Assembly: GCF_000688235.1 (NCBI RefSeq)
Contig: NZ_JHYO01000020.1
Location: 1 to 64,000 of the forward strand
Direction: 5' to 3'
DNA length: 64,000 bases
From: Terasakiella pusilla DSM 6293
GTDB lineage: Bacteria > Pseudomonadota > Alphaproteobacteria > Rhodospirillales > Terasakiellaceae
Positions 1 to 8,273 of this stretch are shown piece by piece (the first letter of the stretch is position 1; each line of letters opens with the position of its first letter). The translations under genes were made by a program, and so were the position numbers. The notes beneath the pieces were generated by a model. The model was given only the letters and a program-made list of their open reading frames with translations. It had not been told where the DNA came from and searched no databases.

Positions 1-202
1 GAACAAACCTATTGTAACAGGTCGTATATGAACCGTAGCGTTCAGGCACATCTGCCCAAGGAGACCCTGTGCGAAACCGCCAGAGAATGCCGTTCAAAAC
101 ACGGCGGTCATCTACACGTGGAACGCCTCGGCTTTTTTGAGGCAAAAGCGGTTCAATGATCGACCATTCATAGTCTGTAAGCTCAAAACGGCGGCGGCTC
201 AT
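1..202 (-). mobile_element. IS5 family transposase, 5' part (runs off window edge)
   Basis: Reading leftwards from the ATG at 202, the frame is open to the window edge (about 67 codons). It begins MSRRRFELTDYEWSIIEPLL and continues with a PRVDDRRVLNGILWRFRTG segment, the hallmark N-terminus of IS5-group (IS427-like) DDE transposases, the DUF4096-type domain preceding the catalytic core. An AGGGA ribosome binding site lies 5 bases upstream. The catalytic DDE residues are outside the window. The element's outer end must lie between 203 and about 270, where a small inverted repeat (TGAAT, ATG, ATTCA at 229-241) is seen, but the exact terminal repeat and target duplication cannot be set from one end. 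Whether the copy is intact is unknown. Confidence 0.85.
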
Positions 203-276
203 AATTCCCTCCAAATCTTTTGGAAGGTTGAATCATATTCAAGCTGATACAGGAAGGAATTTTATGAGTTTACGGC

Positions 277-813
277 CTAAAATACCTTAAAAGCCGCGCG
301 CTCTGTAATCGCAGGGACTTCGGCATGTTCGCGCACTTCGTAAAACCTCTCCAGTGTCCATTTGACGGACGGAAACGCAAGGTCGTCCCACGGGATTTCT
401 TCCCACGTGAACATATCCACTTCAAGACTTTCCATCCCCGCTTTAAAATGCGGTGACCTCATCGGGGCGCGGTGCATAATCATCACATGGCCCACCTGCG
501 GAACTTCATAGACACCGATAATATCCTGCACATCCACATCCACCCCGGCTTCCTCGCGCGCTTCACGGGCGGCACCTTCCGCGACGGTTTCATTCAGTTC
601 CATAAAGCCGGCAGGGAACGTCCATTTCCCGACAGACGGTTGAATGGCACGACGGCACAGCAGGAATTTATCTTCCCACGTACAGACAGCACCCACCACA
701 ATGCGGGGGTTTTGGTAATCGATAAAGCCGCAATCCGGACACACCAAACGTTCCCGATCATCACCGTCAGGAATTTTTTTGATGCTTGGACCATTTAATT
801 TAGTATCATTCAT
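277..813 (-). CDS. NUDIX hydrolase with zinc-knuckle N-terminus
   Basis: A 178-residue NUDIX hydrolase, expected to cleave a nucleoside diphosphate linked to another moiety (ADP-ribose or FAD/NAD-type substrates). The NUDIX box is complete: a Gly, five residues, Glu, then REAREEAGV around residues 69-91, giving the metal-binding Glu cluster. Upstream is a CPDCG knuckle followed by YQNPRIVVG, as in the Nudix_N_2 zinc ribbon; the usual first Cys pair is missing and replaced by a short polar tail, so the ribbon looks reduced. It is transcribed towards the IS element and stands alone. The exact substrate cannot be read from the sequence. Confidence 0.88.
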   Translation of the reverse strand: MNDTKLNGPSIKKIPDGDDRERLVCPDCGFIDYQNPRIVVGAVCTWEDKFLLCRRAIQPSVGKWTFPAGFMELNETVAEGAAREAREEAGVDVDVQDIIGVYEVPQVGHVMIMHRAPMRSPHFKAGMESLEVDMFTWEEIPWDDLAFPSVKWTLERFYEVREHAEVPAITERAAFKVF

Positions 814-899
814 GCCAGCAGTCTGCCCGTCTTGCCGATTTTTCGCAAGATGGGAAATGATCTCCTCAAAACAACATTTGAAGTTAAAGAATTTTTTTA

Positions 900-1520
900 A
901 TGTTTTTCAAAACCGATCAATCTCACAACTTGCCGCACCATCCCTTCAAAGCCTGCATCACACCCCGCCCGATCGGATGGGTCAGCACACTCAGTGCCGA
1001 CGGGGTTGGTAATGTTGCTCCCTTTAGTTTTTTTAATGGTGTCGCGCAAAATCCACCACAGCTTATGCTATCCATTAATGGGGGCGGGCCGTTCTCAGCG
1101 ACCAAAGATACCCTTCAAAACATTGAAGATACTCAAGAATTTTGCGTTAACATTGCAACATATGACCTGCGTGATGCTATGTTTAGAACCGCAGCCCCAG
1201 AACATCCAGATGTCAATGAAGCAGAAGTTGCAGAACTGGAAATGGTGCCTTGTGAATTAATAAAACCGCCCCGTATTAAGCACTCCCCCATTGCGCTGGA
1301 ATGTCGTTTGACCCAAACCATCGCGCTTTTGTCCGACGACCCGACCCAAAAGAACACCGCCATAGTAGGGCACGTCATCGGCATGTATATCGATGACAAG
1401 GTACTGGTCGACGGCAAAATTGACGTGCAAAAGGTCAACCCTATTTCGCGTCTTGGCTATAAAGACTACGCGACCCTTGGCGAAATTTTCCAGTTGGACG
1501 CCAAGTGGCGCAAGTCATGA
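900..1520 (+). CDS. Flavin reductase-like FMN-binding protein
   Basis: A 206-residue protein of the flavin reductase / DIM6-NTAB family (FMN-binding split barrel). The family signature PRPIGWVST followed by NVAPFSFFNG lies near residues 22-47 and forms the flavin phosphate site. Such proteins bind FMN and often reduce flavins for a partner monooxygenase, or act on small aromatic or ester substrates; no partner oxygenase is adjacent, so the physiological role is open. It diverges from the NUDIX gene across 86 bases. Cytosolic, with no signal peptide or membrane segment. Confidence 0.85.
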   Translation: MFFKTDQSHNLPHHPFKACITPRPIGWVSTLSADGVGNVAPFSFFNGVAQNPPQLMLSINGGGPFSATKDTLQNIEDTQEFCVNIATYDLRDAMFRTAAPEHPDVNEAEVAELEMVPCELIKPPRIKHSPIALECRLTQTIALLSDDPTQKNTAIVGHVIGMYIDDKVLVDGKIDVQKVNPISRLGYKDYATLGEIFQLDAKWRKS

Positions 1521-1620
1521 GTGTCAGATTTTTAATATTTACTATTTTTTACTTGTCAAAATTGGTGGCTTTTAGCAAGCTGTCCACGATTTGAATAAGT
1601 ACAAGAAAGTTTCTATTGCC

Positions 1621-1995
1621 ATGTCATACGATAACAATAACATTTTTGCCAAAATCCTACGCGGTGAAATTCCGTGTGACAAAGTCTATGAAACAGATCA
1701 TGCCTTTGCGTTTAGAGATATCAATCCGCAAGCACCGGTCCACACTCTTGTCATTCCCAAAGGCGCTTACGTCAGCTTTGCCGACTTCTCGGAAAAAGCC
1801 TCCGCGGAAGAAGTGGTCGATTTTGTCCGTGCCGTCGGTCATGTGGCCCGCCTGGAAGGTGTGTCAGACGATGGCTATCGCCTTCTTGCCAACATTGGCA
1901 AAAACGGTGTCCAAGATGTCCCACACCTCCATGTCCATGTGACTGGCGGTAAACATTTGGGTTGCGCCTTCCCGCCGTCCGCCAAAACAGACTAA
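1621..1995 (+). CDS. HIT family nucleotide hydrolase (HINT type)
   Basis: A 124-residue histidine-triad protein starting at the ATG at 1621 (MSYDNNNIFAKILRGEIPC); a TTG 30 bases upstream in the same frame is less likely. The catalytic HxHxH motif is seen as PHLHVHV at about residues 101-107, and the N-terminal IFAKILRGEIPCDKVYE and FRDINPQAPVHTLVIPK blocks match HINT purine nucleoside phosphoramidases. The family hydrolyses AMP linked to amines or aminoacyl groups. It is followed closely by an EamA transporter and may be co-transcribed with it. Confidence 0.92.
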   Translation: MSYDNNNIFAKILRGEIPCDKVYETDHAFAFRDINPQAPVHTLVIPKGAYVSFADFSEKASAEEVVDFVRAVGHVARLEGVSDDGYRLLANIGKNGVQDVPHLHVHVTGGKHLGCAFPPSAKTD

Positions 1996-2081
1996 GTCCC
2001 TTTGAAGTTAGGTTCGGGGGATCTCCCCCGACTATCTCGTACACATTGGGGGACATCCGCCTTTTAGGAAAGCCCCCAGTT

Positions 2082-2966
2082 ATGAACAGCACATCCCAGA
2101 TTACACGCGGCCTGTTTTTTATGGCGATCGGTATCGCGTTCATGAGCATGATGGACGCCTTTATCAAGCATCTCAGTGAAACCATATCCGCCCCGCAAAC
2201 CCTGTTTTTCCGTTCTTTCTTTGCCCTCATCCCCATTCTGGTGATCGTGCATCTGAAAGGCGGTTTAAAGGCGGTCAAAACACAGCGCCCCTTCTTACAT
2301 TTGTTTCGGACCGTGCTGGCAGCTTTGGCTTTTGTCTCTTTCACCATTGGCCTGCGTGATATGTCGCTTGCCAATGCACTCGCCGTCTGTTTTTCCGCCC
2401 CGTTTTTTATGGTGGTTTATTCCAAATACCTGCTGGGTGAACAGATCGGCTTTCATCGCATTGGTGCGATGTTTGTGGGTTTCTTGGGCGTTGTCATCGT
2501 CCTGCAACCCGATGAAGGCATTATCGGCACCGGCGCACCTTATATGCTGTTTGTTGCGGCGACTTACGGTCTAACCCAAGTCTTGGCCCGTAAAGCCGCC
2601 GCCACCGAAACCGCCGCTAGTTTTTCCTTTTGGACAACCAGCGGCATGGTCCTTCTGGGGATCGGCTTTATGCCGTTTTACTGGATGGATATCGATCTGC
2701 AGACCCTCGGGGTTTGCTTCCTGATGGGCCTCAGCGGGGGCATTGGTCATTATTTTATGGTCGATGCCGTACGACTGGCCCCGACAAGCGTCGTCAGCCC
2801 CGTCGAATATACCGCCCTGATCTGGGGCGTGGCGTTTGACTGGATGTTTTGGCAAGTGATGCCGGAGTACGCAACTCTGGCAGGATCACTCGTCATTATG
2901 GCTAGCGGCATTTACATTCTCTGGCGCGAACGCCTACACAAAGAAGAGGAAATTCTCCCATGTTAA
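2082..2966 (+). CDS. EamA/DMT family permease
   Basis: A 294-residue integral membrane protein with about ten hydrophobic helices arranged as two EamA (DUF6) repeats, of the drug/metabolite transporter superfamily. The start is placed at the ATG at 2082 (MNSTSQITRGLFFMAIG), 14 bases after a TAGGAAA ribosome binding site; a longer frame upstream overlaps the HIT gene and lacks membrane-protein character. The substrate is not predictable; relatives export amino acids or metabolites. Its stop overlaps the start of the GNAT gene by 7 bases, indicating translational coupling. Confidence 0.88.
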   Translation: MNSTSQITRGLFFMAIGIAFMSMMDAFIKHLSETISAPQTLFFRSFFALIPILVIVHLKGGLKAVKTQRPFLHLFRTVLAALAFVSFTIGLRDMSLANALAVCFSAPFFMVVYSKYLLGEQIGFHRIGAMFVGFLGVVIVLQPDEGIIGTGAPYMLFVAATYGLTQVLARKAAATETAASFSFWTTSGMVLLGIGFMPFYWMDIDLQTLGVCFLMGLSGGIGHYFMVDAVRLAPTSVVSPVEYTALIWGVAFDWMFWQVMPEYATLAGSLVIMASGIYILWRERLHKEEEILPC

Positions 2967-3397
2967 TCCAACCTATCGCGGCCGAAAACTACGCCGAATG
3001 GCACGCCCTTTGGCAAGGCTTTCTGGACTTCCACGATGTCGAACTGGATGAAGAAGTCACCACCAGTGTCTGGAAACGCCTGTTGGATACCGACAACCCA
3101 CTCAAAGGACTGGTCGCCATTGAGGAGGACAAAGTGATCGGCTTTACCCATTTTTACTTCCATGGCGCCTCTTGGAATACGGCACCCTATTGCTATCTGG
3201 AAGACCTGTATGTGGACCAGTCCCTGCGATCCAAAGGCACGGGCCGTGCGTTGGTCGAAGGCGTGAAGGAAGCCGCACGTAAACGCGGAGCCTCCAAACT
3301 TTACTGGCATACCACCATAGACAATAAAAACGCCCAAGCCTTTTACGACAAGATTGCCACCCTGACCGATTACGTGCGCTACGACCTCAAACTGTAA
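2960..3397 (+). CDS. GNAT family N-acetyltransferase
   Basis: A 145-residue GNAT acetyltransferase. The acetyl-CoA pyrophosphate-binding loop is visible as RSKGTGRALV near residues 91-100, preceded by the beta-strand LEDLYVDQ and followed by the helix EGVKEAARKRGASKLYWHTT typical of motif A/B. The ATG overlaps the 3' end of the EamA transporter by 7 bases, so the two are probably made together. The acceptor substrate is unknown. The 3' end overlaps the convergent rsmI gene by 11 bases. Confidence 0.88.
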   Translation: MLIQPIAAENYAEWHALWQGFLDFHDVELDEEVTTSVWKRLLDTDNPLKGLVAIEEDKVIGFTHFYFHGASWNTAPYCYLEDLYVDQSLRSKGTGRALVEGVKEAARKRGASKLYWHTTIDNKNAQAFYDKIATLTDYVRYDLKL

Positions 3398-4313
3398 GTT
3401 CGAGCGCGCGATTATAGACCGTGCGTTTTTTAAGACCGGTTGCCGAGACGACTTCGGCAACCGCGTCGCGCACCGACAGACGCGCCAACGCATTTTTCAA
3501 CAGCTCGTCCAAATCTTCTTCGCTGGTTTCTACTTGGCTGTCATCCGGTGGACCGATAACCAGCACGACTTCGCCTCGGACCTCTTCCTGTGCGTACATC
3601 TCGGCAAGTTCCGGCAACGTGGCGCGGCGCACTTCCTCAAACTTTTTAGTGATCTCGCGGGTAACAGCAGCTTCGCGATTGCCCAGCACCTCTGCCATAT
3701 CCTGCAAGCAGGCAGCCACCCGACGTGGAGATTCCAAGGTAATCAATGTCGCTTGTACGGACTTTACCTCTTCCAATATCTTCTTTCGGGCCACTGTCTT
3801 GTTTGGCAAAAACCCTAGATAGAAAAAACGATCACTTGGCAATCCCGACAACACCATCGCAGAAATAACAGAACTTGCACCCGGCGCACTGGTATAGGGC
3901 AACCCCTGTTCTGCACAGTCACGCACCAGTTTATAACCGGGATCATTGATCAAAGGTGTTCCGGCGTCGCTCACCAGCACCACAATTTCCCCATCGCGTA
4001 ATTTTTCCAAAACTTTCGGGCGCATACGATCCGCATTATGTTCATGATAAGCGATGGTCTTTTTTCGGGAAATACCGTGTATCATCAACAACTTGCCTGT
4101 GACCCGCGTATCTTCACACAGGATGGTGTCCGCACTTTTTAACAAGGTCAGGGCGCGCAAGGTAATATCTTGGGCATTGCCGATCGGGGTCGCAACGATA
4201 TATAGACCAGCAGTGACTTTACTCAAAGGTTGGGACGCGCTACTCTCTTGTGCAACTTGACCCTCATTTTGGAGCCCTGATGTTTCGTTTTCGCCGTTTT
4301 CTTGTTTTGCCAT
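3387..4313 (-). CDS. rsmI: 16S rRNA (cytidine(1402)-2'-O)-methyltransferase RsmI
   Basis: A 308-residue SAM-dependent methyltransferase of the tetrapyrrole methylase fold that 2'-O-methylates C1402 in the 16S rRNA decoding centre. The N-terminal GLYIVATPIGN block (about residues 36-46), the LCEDTRVTGKLL segment, VSDAGTPLINDPG, and LGFLPNK are all RsmI hallmarks. A polar tail of about 30 residues precedes the core and is longer than usual. The gene is head-to-head with the LpoA-like lipoprotein gene and their 5' ends overlap by 34 bases. The yraN gene that often accompanies rsmI in proteobacteria is not seen nearby. Confidence 0.95.
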   Translation of the reverse strand: MAKQENGENETSGLQNEGQVAQESSASQPLSKVTAGLYIVATPIGNAQDITLRALTLLKSADTILCEDTRVTGKLLMIHGISRKKTIAYHEHNADRMRPKVLEKLRDGEIVVLVSDAGTPLINDPGYKLVRDCAEQGLPYTSAPGASSVISAMVLSGLPSDRFFYLGFLPNKTVARKKILEEVKSVQATLITLESPRRVAACLQDMAEVLGNREAAVTREITKKFEEVRRATLPELAEMYAQEEVRGEVVLVIGPPDDSQVETSEEDLDELLKNALARLSVRDAVAEVVSATGLKKRTVYNRALELTV

Positions 4314-5698
4314 TGTTATTCGTTTTCACTTTGGTGTTAAGCGCCTGTCAAACCACGACGGCACCGAAATGGTGGGAAGTCCCCGGCACATCGCCAAACG
4401 CGCAAGGTCAGGGATCGGGTAGCACATTCGACCCGACAGCTCAACCGCGTGCTGGGGCGGAAATTCCACCTTGGGATCCGTCACAACCGACGGTGCAGCA
4501 ACCGGATGCCGAGGTCAAGGCCCAAGAATGGATGAACCAGTATGATCCACGCGGTGGTATTCAGGCCGCCCGTGTCGGTTTACTGCTGCCCCTCACCGGG
4601 CGGGCCGCCAAAGTCGGTCAGGAAATCATGAACGCCGCGCAATTGGCGCTGTTTGATTTTGCCGGGCCGCGCTACGAGCTGTTGCCATACGACACCAAAA
4701 GCACACCGGAAGGCGCGATGCAGGCCGCGCAATATGCCATTTCTGACGGGGTTTCCATCATCATCGGCCCGCTGTTGTCCGAATCGGCGCGTGCGGTTTC
4801 CCCGTTGCTGCAAGCGGCCAATGTAAATGCCCTTGCCTTCACCAACGATTCGCGCGCTGCCAGTGAAAATGTCTTTGTGCTGGGCGTACGCCCTGAAGAA
4901 GAAGTCAAACGCATCATCGACTTTGCCGCCTTGCAAGGCTCCAGCCGATTTGCGCTACTGACGTCTGCGGATGAATATGGCATGCGCGTGCGATCCGCCT
5001 TTGAAGAAACCGTCAGGGAAAACGGCGCGCAAACATCAAAAGTCGTTCAATATCTTTCAGGCGTGGACGATCTGCCCGCCCTGATCCGCGACATGGCGGA
5101 TTATGACCGCCGCCGCCAAGCGCTTGTGCGCCAACAAAATGCCTTGAAAGGCAAGACAGATGCCCTCTCCAACAAAGCGCGCGCCCGCTTGAAGCTGCTG
5201 CAAACGTTGGGTGATGTGGACTTTGATGCCCTGCTGGTGGCTGCCGGTGGGAATGCCTTGCAAACCATTGCTGCAAACCTACCCTACTTTGATATCGACC
5301 CCAAGAAAGTGCGCATTTTAGGCACCAGCCTGTGGGAGACAAACTGGGTCCATGCAGAACCTGCACTGATGGGAGGCTGGTTTGCCGCCCCAAGTGCCAA
5401 AAATAGAACAGATTTCGTCGAACAATATAAAGCGGCGTACGGCCATCCCCCTCATCCTCTGTCCACATTGGCCTATGATGCCATTGCGCTTTCCGCAGTG
5501 CTCGCCAAGGACACAGGAGAAGCCGACTACAGCCGCCAGACATTAACGGATCCTGCAGGATTCCTTGGGCGCAACGGTATTTTCCGTCTGCACCCTTCGG
5601 GTCTTGCAGAACGGGGGTTGGCTGTCCTGCAGGTGCATCAGAAAGCGTTTAGAGAAATTTCTCCGGCCCCCAATAGTTTTGCACCAGCTCTTAACTAA
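4280..5698 (+). CDS. Penicillin-binding protein activator, LpoA/YraM-like lipoprotein
   Basis: A 472-residue envelope lipoprotein. From the ATG at 4280 (GGAG five bases upstream) the protein begins with a signal peptide ending in a LSAC lipobox at about residues 20-23, so it is lipid-anchored. The rest (from ARVGLLLPLTGRAAKVGQ near residue 105) is a periplasmic-binding-protein type I fold as in the C-terminal domain of LpoA, which activates the peptidoglycan synthase PBP1A in enterobacteria. An Arg-rich helical insert (YDRRRQALVRQQNALKGKTD) lies mid-domain. Next to rsmI, as in the yraL-yraM arrangement. The role in cell-wall synthesis is inferred from family and context. Confidence 0.85.
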   Translation: MFRFRRFLVLPLLFVFTLVLSACQTTTAPKWWEVPGTSPNAQGQGSGSTFDPTAQPRAGAEIPPWDPSQPTVQQPDAEVKAQEWMNQYDPRGGIQAARVGLLLPLTGRAAKVGQEIMNAAQLALFDFAGPRYELLPYDTKSTPEGAMQAAQYAISDGVSIIIGPLLSESARAVSPLLQAANVNALAFTNDSRAASENVFVLGVRPEEEVKRIIDFAALQGSSRFALLTSADEYGMRVRSAFEETVRENGAQTSKVVQYLSGVDDLPALIRDMADYDRRRQALVRQQNALKGKTDALSNKARARLKLLQTLGDVDFDALLVAAGGNALQTIAANLPYFDIDPKKVRILGTSLWETNWVHAEPALMGGWFAAPSAKNRTDFVEQYKAAYGHPPHPLSTLAYDAIALSAVLAKDTGEADYSRQTLTDPAGFLGRNGIFRLHPSGLAERGLAVLQVHQKAFREISPAPNSFAPALN

Positions 5699-5712
5699 CG
5701 GGATAACAAAAA

Positions 5713-7029
5713 ATGCCGGAATATAAAACACAGTCATTTAAAATGGGGGATTTGATCCTGGAAGAAGGCGCGGCGGCACGATGCGCCTATGTTATAAAAT
5801 CAGGATCCGTACAGATCACAAAAAAACGCCGGGATGGGGCAGATGCCGTCATCACCACCTTAAAAGCCGGTGATATTTTTGGGGAAATGTCCATGGTAGA
5901 CGCCGAACCGCGCTCTGCCAGCGTCCGTGCCACAACAGATGTCACCTTAATTGTCGTCGATGCCGCAACATTTCGACAAAAACAAGAAGCGCTGGATGTG
6001 TTTTCACGCAAGCTCATTCAGTCTCTGATCGGTCGTCTTCGGGTACAAAACCAAAGACTGACCGACATGACCGAACCGGGCGAGCTCAAAAAAGCCGCCC
6101 AAAAAGGCCAAATTTCCAGAAGCCCCACGGCCCATACAAATGTCCTGATCCGCGAAGACTTCCGGGAACGGATCGACTTTGGCACCATCCGATTTTTACT
6201 CGGCGATGCGAACCCCCAAGCCCGTCAGGGCATCAAAGGCGGTTTGCATATGCAGGGCTTTCGTGAGATCGAAGATGTCAGCAATGCCGATGACTTTAAA
6301 AAGAAGGTGGTCAACAACGGCTTTGATCTGATTTTGATGGATGGCAGCCTCGGCGTCACAAAACTTGCCGAAGTGATCAAGGACATTCGCCATGGCACCA
6401 CTTTTGTCAGCCCCTTCTGCGTGATCTTCTGCATCATCGATCAACCGGACCCGAAAACACTTGAAATTCTGGCAGATGCCGGACTGGATGATGTGCTGGT
6501 CAAACCGGTTGCCCTTGGCAATATCATTGATCGGGTGGAACGCCGGATCAAACGACGCAAGCCCTTTGTGGTCACGCTGGATTATGTTGGCCCGGATCGC
6601 CGCAGCAGCAAACGCCCCGGTCAGGAAGAAATCCCGCTGGTCGACGTACCCAACCCCCTCGCCTATAAAGCCCTGCAAACTATGGAACCGGCGGACTATG
6701 TCCATGCCGAACAACGCGCCATTACCCAGATTGAAACCCTGAAGATCGAGCGCCATGTGGTTCAGATCGATTGGTTGCGCGGCAAAATCGGTAATCTGCA
6801 TGCCGAACAAGAAAGCACGGAATTTTTCACCAAGCGCATGATCGCTGTCGCCGACATCCTTATTGATAAGTTGGTAGATCAATCCCGCACCGAGTACATT
6901 CCCGTTTGCGAAAAAATTCAATCTATGATTGGGGACTTCCAATCAGGTGTTGTCGAAATCAACGGATCGGAGTGGGAACGTTTCGCCAGTATCACCCGCC
7001 GCCTGCGTGTTGAGCTGGGCCCAACCTAA
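5713..7029 (+). CDS. Cyclic nucleotide-binding / receiver fusion protein
   Basis: A 438-residue cytosolic regulator. Residues about 5-120 form a Crp-type cNMP-binding domain (GDIFGEMSMVDAEPRSASVRA is the phosphate-binding cassette). Residues about 158-285 look like a response-regulator receiver, with the phospho-acceptor Asp in LILMDGS and a conserved Lys in VLVKP. A YVGPDRR motif follows, common in receiver proteins of Rhodospirillales. The C-terminal 130 residues are helical, with no recognisable HTH, GGDEF or kinase domain, so the output is unknown. It starts 14 bases after the LpoA-like gene and may be in its operon; it occupies the place where yraN is often found. Confidence 0.8.
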   Translation: MPEYKTQSFKMGDLILEEGAAARCAYVIKSGSVQITKKRRDGADAVITTLKAGDIFGEMSMVDAEPRSASVRATTDVTLIVVDAATFRQKQEALDVFSRKLIQSLIGRLRVQNQRLTDMTEPGELKKAAQKGQISRSPTAHTNVLIREDFRERIDFGTIRFLLGDANPQARQGIKGGLHMQGFREIEDVSNADDFKKKVVNNGFDLILMDGSLGVTKLAEVIKDIRHGTTFVSPFCVIFCIIDQPDPKTLEILADAGLDDVLVKPVALGNIIDRVERRIKRRKPFVVTLDYVGPDRRSSKRPGQEEIPLVDVPNPLAYKALQTMEPADYVHAEQRAITQIETLKIERHVVQIDWLRGKIGNLHAEQESTEFFTKRMIAVADILIDKLVDQSRTEYIPVCEKIQSMIGDFQSGVVEINGSEWERFASITRRLRVELGPT

Positions 7030-7032
7030 GCC

Positions 7033-8175
7033 CTAAACACGGACCAGTTTTTCCAACACGCCGTTTAGACATTTGCGCCCTTCTTCGGTCGGGCGCAAAT
7101 GATCCCCTGCCCATTCCACAAAGCCCATCTCCAGCATATCAGCCAAACCTTGCGGGTCGAGACTGTCTAATAATGTCTTGCCCGTCAAAGACGCAAAATG
7201 ATTAGCCGACATACCCTCACGCAAGCGCATCCCCATCAGGATCAACTCAATAATCCGTTCATCCATCTTGAGGGCACGGCGCTTTTGCTCTCCGCTTTGT
7301 TTTTCAGCAATTGCTTTTAGCCACAGGTCCGGCTTATAAATCTGATGGATCGCCTGATTCTGGAAGCGGCTATGCGCCCCCGGGCCAAGGCCGATATATT
7401 CGTCCCCTTGCCAATAGACCAGATTATGACGACTTTCCTGCCCCGGCTTGGCGTGGTTGGAAATTTCATAGGCTGGTAGGCCCGCTTCTTCCATAATCTC
7501 TTGGGTCAGATCATACATATCGGCGCCCAAATCTTCATCAATCGGCCCAATGCCGCGTTTGTGAAAATCCGTCCCCGGCTCAATCGTCAACTGATAGAGC
7601 GACAGATGCCCCGCTGACAGCGTTAACGCTTCGCGCAGTTCTGCCTGCCAGCCCGCAAGGGTCTGATCGGGACGTGCGTAAATCAGATCGAAGCTGTAGC
7701 GATCAAAGCTTTTTGCCGCCAACTCCAGCGCTGTGCGCGCTTCTGACATGTTATGGGCGCGGCCTAAAAACTTTAAGACCTCTTCCTCCAAGGACTGGAT
7801 ACCAATGGACAAACGGTTGACGCCCGCTTGGCGGAAATCCCGGAACGTATGACTTTCCACCGTTGTCGGGTTGGCTTCCAGTGTAATTTCCACACCATCC
7901 GTAAACCCCCACAGAGCCTGCGCACGATCCAAGATCGCCTCAACGGTTTTCGCCTGCATCAAAGACGGGGTGCCGCCGCCAAAAAAGATGCTGCTGATGC
8001 GATGACCTTTACTTTCTGCGAAGACCCGATCCAGTTCCTGCACAAAGGCCGTGCGCCATTGGTCATGGTCCACCGTGTTGGAGACATGGGAGTTAAAATC
8101 ACAGTACGGACATTTGGACACGCAAAACGGCCAGTGGATATAAAGGCCAAACGGTCGGGTCATGGAATAGCTCAT
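7033..8175 (-). CDS. hemW: Radical SAM heme chaperone HemW
   Basis: HemW, a radical SAM protein that binds heme and delivers it to target proteins, long misannotated as an oxygen-independent coproporphyrinogen oxidase. The CVSKCPYC motif supplies the [4Fe-4S] cluster ligands, and GGGTPSL, LEANPTT and the C-terminal HNLVYWQGDEYIGLGPGAHS block are family hallmarks. The start is uncertain among ATGs at 8226, 8175 and 8163; the frame upstream of 8175 is hydrophobic and unlike the family, so 8175 or 8163 is preferred. It converges with the cNMP/REC gene, with only 3 bases between them. Confidence 0.93.
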   Translation of the reverse strand: MSYSMTRPFGLYIHWPFCVSKCPYCDFNSHVSNTVDHDQWRTAFVQELDRVFAESKGHRISSIFFGGGTPSLMQAKTVEAILDRAQALWGFTDGVEITLEANPTTVESHTFRDFRQAGVNRLSIGIQSLEEEVLKFLGRAHNMSEARTALELAAKSFDRYSFDLIYARPDQTLAGWQAELREALTLSAGHLSLYQLTIEPGTDFHKRGIGPIDEDLGADMYDLTQEIMEEAGLPAYEISNHAKPGQESRHNLVYWQGDEYIGLGPGAHSRFQNQAIHQIYKPDLWLKAIAEKQSGEQKRRALKMDERIIELILMGMRLREGMSANHFASLTGKTLLDSLDPQGLADMLEMGFVEWAGDHLRPTEEGRKCLNGVLEKLVRV

Positions 8176-8273
8176 AAGCACCACAACTACTCCAATGCCC
8201 ACAGAATAGCAATCCACAACGATCATGTCCGAAAATGGCAGGTGTGATCCGTCGAATGGTGTAAACTGCCCTC

